In this document: piece by piece, positions 31,701 through 39,048 of the stretch
How the letters are laid out: each line of letters starts with the position of its first letter
Numbering within the stretch: the stretch's first letter is position 1
Source of the DNA: Xenococcus sp. MO_188.B8
Lineage (GTDB): Bacteria; Cyanobacteriota; Cyanobacteriia; Cyanobacteriales; Xenococcaceae
Direction: 5' to 3'
Length of the DNA: 41,015 nucleotides
NCBI GenBank assembly: GCA_030065615.1
Contig: JASJDR010000056.1
Coordinates: 1 to 41,015 of the forward strand
Program-made: the position numbers and the translations under genes
Notes under the pieces: model-generated
The model's database searches: none
Told to the model about the DNA's origin: nothing
The model's input: only the letters and a program-made list of their open reading frames with translations

Positions 31701-32400
31701 TTCTTTAAGTTTAAGACTGGCCCTTGATTATCTAGATAATTATGAAGTTAAACGAGATCAAGATTCAGGAGTTTTAATAATTGGGGATACCGTTTTTCCT
31801 CGTCTCAATGCTACTAGTGGTGCTTATAATTTGCCAGATACAGAAAATGGGGGTTATCAAATTTTACTTAATTATCGTTCTTTATCTCCTCCAACCGTGG
31901 CTTTACGAGAAGTTATTCAAGGTCAAAAAGATTCAGAATTAGCAGAACTTGTGACAGGAAAAATTATTTTAATTGGAGTTAAAGGTCCGAATATAGATTT
32001 ACACTATACTCCCTATAGTCAAAGCTTACAAACCAAGAGAATGTTGGGGGTTTTTATTCATGCTCAAGCCACTAGTAATATTATTAGTGCTGTTCTAGAT
32101 CAGCGACCTGTACTCTGGTGGTTTCCTAATTGGGTAGAAGGATTTTGGATTAGTCTTTGGTCTTTGGTTGGGGCAGGAATCGCCGTAGTTTGGAGAATTC
32201 CTCAAAATAGAGCGATCGCAATAACTTTAGCTCTGGTAATATTATATGGCTGTTATTATTTTCTGTTAACTTTTTCTGGAGGTTGGATTCTACTAATTGC
32301 ACCAGGAATTGCTTTAATAACAGCTGCTCTCATCAATAGTATGGTCTTGAAAATGATTAACTCCAACTTCTTATGGTCGAGGTTAAAGGGGAAAGATTAG
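28756..32400 (+). CDS. AAA_35 - GGDEF remnant - CHAT - CHASE2 chimeric protein
   Basis: This single frame of 1214 residues reads as two proteins joined. Residues 1-365 are an AAA_35-type NTPase: FYIERYPLEELA, Walker A KAPIKMGKSS (41-50), LNEVNRVF, IGGHPYLVRVALYHLS. Residues 372-418 are the first half of a GGDEF domain (LTQISHRRYFNRYLQTEWQR, LYHDTHGH), cut before the catalytic GGDEF loop. From about 430 a normal CHAT-CHASE2 receptor starts (FLNIIGDFESGF, GTLPPAPELLEYL). Its CHAT pair is intact (His650 in FFAGHS, Cys693 in FNSCDGLGL), followed by TM helix about 805-830, CHASE2 sensor about 835-1090, and two or three TM helices to the end. It thus links NTP binding, an outside sensor and a protease. 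No ribosome binding site is obvious. Confidence 0.88.
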   Translation: MPVEFPIGPVPLNSPFYIERYPLEELAKKEIEQPGSVVRIKAPIKMGKSSLFARIIAHAQNLGYKTVSLDFQQADNSVFANLEQFLRWFCANISRQLGLKPILDDYWDRDMGSKVSCTIYFETYLLEQINSPLVLTLNEVNRVFEHPQIAQEFLPLLRFWHEQAKQVEVFSKLRLMVVHSTEIYVSLNLHQSPFNVGLTLKLPEFTWEQVQKLALLHGLNWAEGEVGKQRLDKLLTMIGGHPYLVRVALYHLSRSEVTLEELLQKAPTQEGIYSDYLRTHLAKVEQDPELTAALKKLIAAKQSIQLQPILAYKLESMGLVKLNGDQCTLSCQLYRLYFEAQNLKREDGKNCLIQELRPESNKLNDSINIEPLTQISHRRYFNRYLQTEWQRTARGRIPLSLSSWELEKVELYHDTHGHPKINAEWERRAFLNIIGDFESGFIVNLEIVKEDNSRQMVKSGTLPPAPELLEYLQIWQHEYRKWGNRNSRITGKKVIATSAKPTKLHPSAKQLAASFQNWLQSVGFQDVNLRLREVLNTEEKIRIWLCSNNQQLHQLPWCTWNFLERYEPVELALSQLDFDEVSRFSSCKNISKVKILAVFGNSQGINLEPDRQLLSNLSDAEVVFLVEPQREELYDRLWSESWDIVFFAGHSQTIQQQGILYINQEDILTIEDLKYALKKAIKQGLQLAIFNSCDGLGLLYELGKLSLPNAIVMREQIVDEIAHKFLQYFLAIYAQGYSLPLATRRARERLQTWEQKYPCSSWLPVLYQHQSAISPLWNDLKFGVNNQSIPITNQPKIRIQKRKKWQFLQLFLVGGIGTITTILILLLQTWGWLQTWELNAFDRALSWQVAEPADQRFLVITVDDQDITYQREQGMNLQGSLADAALVELLNKLEPLEPKTIALDIIHDFPFSQELANKINEINNFIGICRVENQKSKFNDIKPPPELASNRIGFSNLALDSDGVIRRQIIGMTSGKTCQSDLSLSLRLALDYLDNYEVKRDQDSGVLIIGDTVFPRLNATSGAYNLPDTENGGYQILLNYRSLSPPTVALREVIQGQKDSELAELVTGKIILIGVKGPNIDLHYTPYSQSLQTKRMLGVFIHAQATSNIISAVLDQRPVLWWFPNWVEGFWISLWSLVGAGIAVVWRIPQNRAIAITLALVILYGCYYFLLTFSGGWILLIAPGIALITAALINSMVLKMINSNFLWSRLKGKD

Positions 32401-32587
32401 AGGGGAAAGCTTTGACCAGGACTTCATCGTTCATTAATTATCCTTCTGACTCTAATTAGATTGTAGATAGCCAGACAGGTCATTCAGAAATTTCTCAATC
32501 CCATCTAAAGCTTTGAAAAAACGCTAGCCTTGAGTCCAGCTATGTTGGCTTCCGCTTGTTCTTAAAAAAAAATAGAGCAAGCTATTT

Positions 32588-32932
32588 TTGGAATATAGCG
32601 AAATTCAGCAAGAATTATGGACTTGGATTGCTCCATTACTCGTTCCTAATTTTTCACTAATGTTATCGGTTTCTGCATCTGAAGCATTAGTCAATAATAA
32701 TAATGGAAACTCATCTAAAGTCAGAAGAAAATATTATCAATTATCCTATAGACTATCTACTGCATATCTTATATTGATTTTGTTATCTATGTTCCTGGAA
32801 ATGTTTTTCTCTGCTGACTATAACCCTTTGGGAGTACTTAAAGTATCAGGACTATGGATTGCTATATTTCAAGGATTTGTAACCTCAGCTATTGGAGTAC
32901 TTTTTTTCACAAAAAAAGAAGGGAACAATTAA
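32588..32932 (+). CDS. Small membrane protein, unknown function
   Basis: The frame gives 114 residues from a TTG at 32588, or 90 from ATG 32660. There are two hydrophobic helices, about residues 56-74 (STAYLILILLSMFLEMFF) and 88-107 (LWIAIFQGFVTSAIGVLFF), with a basic segment before the first (SSKVRRKYYQLSYR), indicating an inside-facing start. No family is recognised. The lack of a ribosome binding site and the uncertain start suggest it may be the surviving 3' part of a longer gene. The 187-bp gap before it holds no structure I can name. Confidence 0.5.
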   Translation: MEYSEIQQELWTWIAPLLVPNFSLMLSVSASEALVNNNNGNSSKVRRKYYQLSYRLSTAYLILILLSMFLEMFFSADYNPLGVLKVSGLWIAIFQGFVTSAIGVLFFTKKEGNN

Positions 32933-33017
32933 TGTTGGCTCTTATTAACTTAAAATCTAGCAATAGCATCTGCAATATTTAGGACTATCTAAGTGATCTT
33001 TCCTTGTTCCTTATTCC

Positions 33018-34640
33018 TTAACTGACTAACAATGGTGCAGCAGCCAGTAATTTCTGAGTATAAGAATGGTTCGGGTGCTCAAAAATTTGTTTGGTCGTGC
33101 CAATCTCGACAATTTTACCGCCATTCATTACTGCAATACGATCGCAGAAAAATCGAGCTACCCAAAGATCATGGGTAATAAAGAGGTAAGTGAGATTAAA
33201 TTCTGCTTTAAGAGCGAGCATTAACTCTAAAACCTGGGTTTGAACCGTAGCATCTAACATACTCACAGGCTCATCGCAGATTACTAACTGAGGGTTAGTA
33301 ATTAAGGAGCGGGCGATCGCAACTCTTTGTTGTTGTCCTCCCGATAATTCTGCGGGATAACGATGATAATAGTCTGAGGTGGGAGTTAAACCGACTTTTT
33401 CTAACATGGTTACTACTTGCTTCTTAGCTTCTGAAGCACTAGCAAGTTTATGAATTAATAAAGGATCGGCGATGCTTTCTCCCACAGTCATGAGGGGATT
33501 GAGACAAGCATGGGGATCTTGAAAGATCATTTGGAGCTGACGACGCATTTCCCGCAACTCTTGAGAAGATAACTGGGTTAAATCTTTGCCTAAAAATTCT
33601 ACTGTCCCCGCTGTAGGTTTTAACAGTTGCAGAATTGTGCGTGATAAAGTGCTTTTGCCGCAACCTGATTCTCCCACAAGTCCGAGAGTTTCGCCTTCAT
33701 GAAGCTCAAAATTAATCCCGTCTACCGCTTTGATTACCGACTTTTGACCCCCAAATAATTGTTTAATGAAATTACTCTCTAAAGTGAAATGTTGCTGAAT
33801 TCCTTTTACTTGTAGGATAGGTGCTTGTTTAGTTTTTTCATCCTTAGCTGTCACTGCTTGAATTTTTAAAGCAGCTTCTAACAAAGACTTGGTATATTCA
33901 TGCTGCGGATTATAGAGAATCGATTTAACATCCCCCGATTCAACCATCTTACCTTGATACATTACGCCAATGCGATCGCAATATTCACCAACCATTGCCA
34001 AATCATGGGAGATTAATAATAATGCCATCTCCCTTTCACTACATAAACGAGTCAATTCTTCTAAAATCTCCGCTGAGACAGTGACATCTAGACTAGTGGT
34101 CGGTTCATCTGCCACAATCATCTTAGGATTAAGTAATAAAGCTAATGCGATCGCAACTCGTTGTCTCATCCCACCACTAAACTCATGGGGATATTGTCCC
34201 CAACGGTTAGCAGGAATTTTTACCGCATCTAAAGCGGCTATTGCTTGTTGTTTCGCTTCTTGGCGAGATAATTGGGGTTGATGAGCTTTTAAGGTTTCTA
34301 AACAATGATCGCCAATAGTCATCAGAGGATCGAGACGAGTCATGGGATCTTGAAACACTAGTGCCACGACTTCCCCGCGAAATTGACGTAATTCTTCTTT
34401 ATTTAACTCCGCAACAGATTTGCCTTTAAAATTAATAACTCCAGTTACCTGACTGCCTTCGGGGAGTAATTTCATAATGCTTCTCCCCAGAGTGGATTTA
34501 CCACATCCTGACTCCCCAACCAATCCCATTCTTTCCCCAGGATTAAGAGTAAAAGAAACATCATCTACCGCCCAAATAATTTCTGCTTGAGATTGATGAG
34601 GATATGCCACTCTGAGGTTGTTTACTGCCAGTAGAGTCAT
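33018..34640 (-). CDS. Fused dipeptide/oligopeptide-type ABC transporter ATPase
   Basis: The 540-residue protein contains two complete ABC ATPase domains in one chain, as in the DppD-DppF fusion layout (YejF/GsiA type). Domain 1 has Walker A GESGCGKST (42-50), signature FSGGMRQRVAIA (about 154-165), Walker B MIVADEP (174-180) and switch His212. Domain 2 has Walker A GESGCGKST (323-331), LSGGQQQRVAIA (432-443), Walker B LVICDEP (451-457) and a later THD switch. It would drive uptake of peptides, nickel or similar solutes through membrane partners. No permease or binding-protein gene is next to it, so the partners must lie elsewhere, common for cyanobacteria. Confidence 0.94.
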   Translation of the reverse strand: MTLLAVNNLRVAYPHQSQAEIIWAVDDVSFTLNPGERMGLVGESGCGKSTLGRSIMKLLPEGSQVTGVINFKGKSVAELNKEELRQFRGEVVALVFQDPMTRLDPLMTIGDHCLETLKAHQPQLSRQEAKQQAIAALDAVKIPANRWGQYPHEFSGGMRQRVAIALALLLNPKMIVADEPTTSLDVTVSAEILEELTRLCSEREMALLLISHDLAMVGEYCDRIGVMYQGKMVESGDVKSILYNPQHEYTKSLLEAALKIQAVTAKDEKTKQAPILQVKGIQQHFTLESNFIKQLFGGQKSVIKAVDGINFELHEGETLGLVGESGCGKSTLSRTILQLLKPTAGTVEFLGKDLTQLSSQELREMRRQLQMIFQDPHACLNPLMTVGESIADPLLIHKLASASEAKKQVVTMLEKVGLTPTSDYYHRYPAELSGGQQQRVAIARSLITNPQLVICDEPVSMLDATVQTQVLELMLALKAEFNLTYLFITHDLWVARFFCDRIAVMNGGKIVEIGTTKQIFEHPNHSYTQKLLAAAPLLVS

Positions 34641-34680
34641 AGATTATCAAGATTAGAGTTAATGCAAATTCCCCTGCATT

Positions 34681-34845
34681 CTAATACATGAATTTTAAAT
34701 TTAAGATTTTTGGTTGATCTAGGGAAAATTCTGGGATTTTTGCTAAAAGTTTTTGTTGTTCACCATTCATAATCCGACGATTATAATGGGGTACATTAAA
34801 TAGCTGTTCAAAATTTTCAACATTATTCTTTAATCGTAATCATAA
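34681..34845 (-). pseudogene. 3' remnant of an unidentified gene
   Basis: A minus-strand frame reads NVENFEQLFNVPHYNRRIMN, then GEQQKLLAKIPEFSLDQPKI, then LNLKFMY and a TAG at 34683-34681. The text is protein-like and ends cleanly, but upstream of about 34845 it runs into stops, and there is no start. It looks like the C-terminal end of a gene lost by deletion, between the ABC ATPase and the truncated gamma-glutamyltransferase. I cannot name the family. The remaining part of the gap shows no gene. Confidence 0.35.
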
Positions 34846-34960
34846 TGTGCTAAACCGTATTGCATAGATTGACAGAATAGACTAACATTCCTGCTATGGT
34901 TAGTTTCCAATCTTCTTTATGTGGTGTAGTATTTTTCCCGATTCCCTGCTACATCAGGCG

Positions 34961-35941
34961 TTAGTAAGCTAAAGCTTTTCCGGCGGATTTGCGACTGTCG
35001 TTTGCTGCTTCGATTAAACCTGTCTGGAGATCAATAGCAATTGATTCGGCGGCACCATAAGTTCTAAAGGGTACTACAGTATAACCTCGCGATTTCAAGT
35101 CTTTCCTTACTTCAGGAGAAATAGCATCAGGTTCGGCGATAATGCGATTGGGAAAACCTTGATAATGGAAACGAGGACTATTGACTGCTTGGTTGATATC
35201 TAATCCATAATCGATCGCGTTGCTAATTACCTGCAATACTGTAGTCGGAATCCTAGAACCTCCAGGACTTCCTGTCACTAAAACCACCTGATTATCTTTG
35301 GTTACGATTGTTGGCGACATCGAACTTAGAGGACGTTTTCCTGGCTCGATTTTATTGATTGCTCCTTGGCGCAACCCAAATTGGTTTGGTTCTCCTGGTT
35401 TACCAGTAAAATCATCCATCTCATTGTTGAGTAAAATACCTGTATCAGGAGCAATCACTCCCGCACCAAAATAAGAATTGATCGTATAGGTTACCGCGAC
35501 AGCATTCCCCTTATTATCTACTACGGAATAATGGGTGGTGTTTGTTCCTTCTGATTGTTGAGGTGGATAAACTGACTCAGGGGGAATTGCTTTATAGTCA
35601 GGAATTTGTTTTCTCAAAGAAGTTGCATATTCTGGGGATAATAATTTTTCGATGGGATTATCGACAAAATCAGGATCTCCTAAAAATTGGTTGCGATCGC
35701 TAAAAGCAAATAACATAGAAGATAGGATCGGATGCAAACTGTCAGGCGTTTTCCAACCCAACTCTTTTAACTCATAACCAGATAGGATATTCAACATCTG
35801 ACACAGAGTTGTGCCACCACCAGGAGGTGGCGAAGAAGTTACTTGATATCCTCGATAGTTACAACTAATTGGTGCATATTCGCTAACTTGATAGTTAGCA
35901 AAATCTTCTAAACTAAGAATTCCTTGGTTGCTAATGCTCAA
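34961..35941 (-). pseudogene. ggt: Gamma-glutamyltransferase missing its N-terminal part
   Basis: The frame keeps about 326 residues of a family that is normally over 500 long. Present are GILSLEDFANYQV, PPPGGGTTLCQML, the self-cleavage site and nucleophile Thr135 in GTNTTHYSVVDNKG, NNEMDDF, and the oxyanion-forming GSPGGSRIP. The first roughly 200 residues of the large subunit, including any signal peptide, are gone: homology stops at about 35935, exactly where sequence of a decayed tnpB begins on the other strand. The catalytic small subunit is complete, but without the large-subunit start the protein should not fold or be exported. An alternative is that a shortened product survives. Confidence 0.85.
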
Positions 35942-36566
35942 GTTTTACAACAGACATTGAGGACTTTAGATAGAGCTTGGGACGAGATGAGAGCCAGAGG
36001 ATTTGGCTTTCCCAGGTTTAAGAATAAATATCGGATGAGATCGTTTGTTTTTCCTCAGTTAAATAAAAATCCCATATCACAACAATCAATCAAGCTACCT
36101 GGCTTGAAACAGGTGAAATGGAGAATGTCTCGTCCTATTCCTGAGGGTTTTGTGCCCAAGCAAGCCAGAATTGTCAGGAAAGCATCTGGTTACTTCCTAA
36201 TAAAGAGGTATGCTCTCAAAACATTCAGCCGATCCAGGGTTTGGTCAGTTCGTTAAGATCTTGCAATGGGTCTGTTGGAAAACCGATACCTACTTCGCTA
36301 AGGTAGATAAAGATGGTACTTCTCAAACTTGTCCTAACTGTGGCGCACATACGGGGAAGAAAGAACTAGAAGTTAGAGTTCACCATTGCTCTGAGTGCGG
36401 ATATACCACTACGAGAGATGTGGCAGCAGCCCAAGAAGTCAGAAACCGAGGAATAACCGCCGTCGGGCAGACGGTAGTAGAAAATGTCTGTGGACTCAGA
36501 GCGACGGGGAGTATTGGTCACAATGCTCTAGTTGGTGGGGGAAGAAACAGAAAACTACCATCGTGA
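35934..36566 (+). pseudogene. Decayed tnpB of an IS200/IS605-type element
   Basis: Two frames are needed. The first (35934-36205) gives NAQVLQQTLRTLDRAWDEMR to IVRKASGYFLI, the N-terminal half of TnpB, itself lacking the first roughly 60 residues. The second (about 36206-36566) resumes at RGMLSKHSADPGFGQF and includes the zinc ribbon CPNCG..CSECG and TRDVAAAQE (the third RuvC acidic residue). The segment between, holding the RuvC-I Asp (GLDLG) and RuvC-II Glu (AEDLN), is missing. TnpB is an RNA-guided nuclease of these elements; this copy cannot cut. No tnpA is present. Confidence 0.88.
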
Positions 36567-36577
36567 GGTGTTAGAAT

Positions 36578-36596
36578 CCCCCGCTAAAGCGGCGGG
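36578..36596 (+). repeat. Hairpin at the right end of the tnpB element
   Basis: The stem is CCGC-TAAA-GCGG within CCCCCGCTAAAGCGGCGGGAG, 12 bp after the tnpB stop. This is the usual position of the right-end imperfect palindrome and of the guide-RNA (omega RNA) 3' region in such elements. It differs from the hairpin at 74-100, so the two are not ends of one element. Confidence 0.6.
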
Positions 36597-36782
36597 AGTA
36601 TGTCAATAATACAGACTTTGTTCGAGTTTATGCTGACAACTCAATTAATTCTTGACTTTAGAGTAAATTAACAATTTATTTGCTATTTAATCACTAGTGA
36701 TAAGATATCTATTAAATATTTTTTGCTAAATATTTTTATTGCTAATGATAACATAATTAAACAACAAAAAAATTTATTTTAG

Positions 36783-37049
36783 GTACTCAACATAATATTC
36801 ATATATCTGTTGTTTCCCTTTGGGAAATGTCAATCAAAATAGATCAGATCAAGGAAAGCTAAAGTTACCAAAGCCACTACAATCTTTAATTGTCGAAGCT
36901 CAGCGTTTTTAAAACTAAAAATTTGTCCAATTACCATAAAAGATCCTTGTGACCGAATCCTAATTTCTCAAGCAATAGATAATGATTTGACCATCATTAC
37001 CTGCGATTCAAAATTCTTCGACTATGATGTAAAAATATTGGATAGTTAA
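36783..37049 (+). pseudogene. PIN-domain (VapC-type) toxin remnant
   Basis: The frames read HNIHISVVSLWEMSIKIDQI, then after a shift KLKLPKPLQSLIVEAQRF with a stop, then near the end DRILISQAIDNDLTIITCDS and KFFDYDVKILDS with TAA at 37047-37049. This is the pattern of the second half of a VapC-like PIN RNase: WEMSIK, KLxLPxPL, and the catalytic D-R...D strand (DRILISQAI, TCDSKF). Several frameshifts and the absence of the N-terminus show it is dead. No antitoxin gene is seen beside it. Confidence 0.7.
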
Positions 37050-37073
37050 TAAGGAACAAGTAAAATTCTCAAT

Positions 37074-37108
37074 CCTAATCCCTAATCCCTAATCCCTAAT
37101 CCCTAATC
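37074..37108. repeat. Five tandem CCTAATC heptamers ending at the rodA start codon
   Basis: CCTAATC is repeated five times without error, and the last base is followed directly by ATG. Heptanucleotide tandem repeats are a known class (STRR) in cyanobacteria. Here they occupy the entire ribosome-binding region, so copy number would set the distance between upstream signals and the start codon without changing the protein. Confidence 0.9.
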
Positions 37109-38404
37109 ATGTCAAAGAGATCTAAATCAAATAAGTTTTCTATTAATTCTCCTATTCGTTATCTGGGACAATCTTTATGGTCTTTGATCTCCCCCTGGAA
37201 ACAAATCGATTGGTTATTGCTATTTTTGCTCGTGGGATTGACCAGTTTTGGTGGGTTAACTATTTATAGTATTGAACGTGTTGAACAATTAAATCACGCT
37301 TATCAGCATCTATCTATTGGTTGTTTAGGATTAGGAATGGTGCTCGCGATCGCTCGTTTTAATTACCGCTCATTATTACAATGGCATTGGGTAATTTACG
37401 TTTTAACTAACATATCTCTAATTGCTGTGATGGTAGCTGGGGTAACAGCAAAAGGGGCACAACGTTGGATTTCGGTAGCAGGATTTAATGTTCAACCCTC
37501 AGAATTTGCCAAAATTGGCATGGTCATTACTTTAGCAGCATTATTACAGCATCAAGATCGGGCTGATTTTCCGACCCTATTTCGTACTTTAGCCATTACA
37601 GCTATTCCTTGGGGATTAGTATTTTTACAGCCAGACTTAGGCACCTCCCTAGTATTCGGTGTAATTGTGATTACAATGCTTTATTGGATGAAAGTAAATC
37701 CTGGTTGGCTAATTTTAATGATTTCTCCACTAGTTTCGGCGATTCTTTATCATTTACACCTTCCAGGTTGGTTATTTTGGACATTAGCGATGACAGGTCT
37801 TGCTTGGTTAACTATTCCGGTAAAGGTAGTTGGTGCCTTATGCGCGATCGCTATTAACTGTGGTGCAGTGGAGCTAGGCAATGTTTTCTGGGGATTATTA
37901 AAGGATTATCAAAAAGCTCGTCTTATTTTGTTTCTTGACCCCGAAAAAGACCCTCTAGGTGGCGGATATCATCTCATACAGTCCCGCATCGCGATCGGCT
38001 CAGGAAATTTTTGGGGAACAGGTTTATATCAAGGAACTCAAACCCAACTTAATTTTATTCCCGAACAACATACAGATTTTATTTTTTCGGCGGTAGGCGA
38101 AGAATGGGGTTTTGTGGGCAGTATTCTATTACTGATAGTTTTTTGGTTGATTTGTTGGCGATTAGTCTCGATTGCTAATCATGCAACAGATAATTTTGGC
38201 TCTTTACTTGCTATTGGAGTTTTAGCAATTCTTGCCTTTCAAGTTATTACCAATATCAGTATGACTATTGGACTGGCTCCGATTACAGGTATTCCTTTAC
38301 CTTTTATGAGTTATGGAAGGTCCGCATTGTTAAGTACTTTTATTGGCATGGGTTTAGTCGAGTCGGTAGCTAATTATCGAGAGACTAAAAAAAATCTATT
38401 TTAA
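37109..38404 (+). CDS. rodA: Rod-shape-determining peptidoglycan polymerase RodA
   Basis: The 431-residue SEDS-family glycosyltransferase polymerises lipid II in wall elongation together with a class B PBP. About ten membrane helices are visible after the polar start, from IDWLLLFLLVGLTSFGGLTI to ALLSTFIGMGLVESVA. Landmarks include WISVAGFNVQPSEFAKIGMV, FLQPDLGTSLVFG, the catalytic-loop region NFIPEQHTDFIFSAVGEEWG, and the C-terminal PITGIPLPFMSYGRSALL signature. The order PITGIPLPFMSYG is typical of RodA/FtsW; the missing long C-terminal tail and general length favour RodA. The start ATG is immediately preceded by the heptamer repeats, with no normal ribosome binding site. Confidence 0.94.
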   Translation: MSKRSKSNKFSINSPIRYLGQSLWSLISPWKQIDWLLLFLLVGLTSFGGLTIYSIERVEQLNHAYQHLSIGCLGLGMVLAIARFNYRSLLQWHWVIYVLTNISLIAVMVAGVTAKGAQRWISVAGFNVQPSEFAKIGMVITLAALLQHQDRADFPTLFRTLAITAIPWGLVFLQPDLGTSLVFGVIVITMLYWMKVNPGWLILMISPLVSAILYHLHLPGWLFWTLAMTGLAWLTIPVKVVGALCAIAINCGAVELGNVFWGLLKDYQKARLILFLDPEKDPLGGGYHLIQSRIAIGSGNFWGTGLYQGTQTQLNFIPEQHTDFIFSAVGEEWGFVGSILLLIVFWLICWRLVSIANHATDNFGSLLAIGVLAILAFQVITNISMTIGLAPITGIPLPFMSYGRSALLSTFIGMGLVESVANYRETKKNLF

Positions 38405-38411
38405 CTAAATA

Positions 38412-38834
38412 TCATGGTAAAAATCGTAATTTTTCTTGTTCATTGGGCATTCGACAAGTAGAGCGTCGCCCAAATATTCGATATCGATTGCGAGCAATTA
38501 CTCTATAAATAGAATCTCGAATCGGACGGGGAATAATCTTGAATAAGCTCAAAATTGACCAAATACCACCAAGACTGCGACAAATATTGAGAAAAGCATC
38601 TGATTGATCATAAATTTTATCTTCTGCAATATAAAAAATTGACCATTCTTCCCGATTATTAGGCAATGGAGGTAAAAATTTTGCGGCTGTTTTACCCTGG
38701 AGCGGTGCAATCATAATAGTTCCTGTCTTATCTATATTCAGCAGAATATCGACAAATTGATTACACATAATACACTCACCGTCAAAGAAGACAATTGGCT
38801 TACGTATTTGATCCTGGGATATTCTGTTATTCAT
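38412..38834 (-). CDS. DCC-family (DUF393) thiol-disulfide protein
   Basis: The 140-residue protein belongs to the DCC/DUF393 group, named after the N-terminal DxxCxxC motif, seen here as FFDGECIMCNQFV (about residues 16-28). The following text, IMIAPLQGKTAAKFL, WSIFYIAEDKIYDQSDAFLN and the C-terminal RDSIYRVIARNRYRIFGRRS, is characteristic. The fold is predicted thioredoxin-like, so a redox role is likely, but the partner is unknown. It converges with rodA, with only 7 bp between the stops, and no terminator is visible between them. Confidence 0.88.
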   Translation of the reverse strand: MNNRISQDQIRKPIVFFDGECIMCNQFVDILLNIDKTGTIMIAPLQGKTAAKFLPPLPNNREEWSIFYIAEDKIYDQSDAFLNICRSLGGIWSILSLFKIIPRPIRDSIYRVIARNRYRIFGRRSTCRMPNEQEKLRFLP

Positions 38835-39048
38835 TCAATACCTACGACAGGGAAAATGGTAGAAGATTGTCATTTGTCAAGAGGACTTTTGGAGGAAACT
38901 AAGTTTAAGCACTAAAAAAAGTTTCTACCCTAAAGCTCGTGTTTGACATTCTATCTGTTTATTTCCAATAAAGTCTATTGTTTTGACTTATGGGGAAAAT
39001 AGAAGAAATTGCCAACCATAAAGCTGAATTAGCCGAACTTCACTAACA

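Noticed and set aside
36210..36566. Separate small zinc-ribbon protein
   Set aside because: It is the C-terminal part of the broken tnpB in a shifted frame, not an independent gene.
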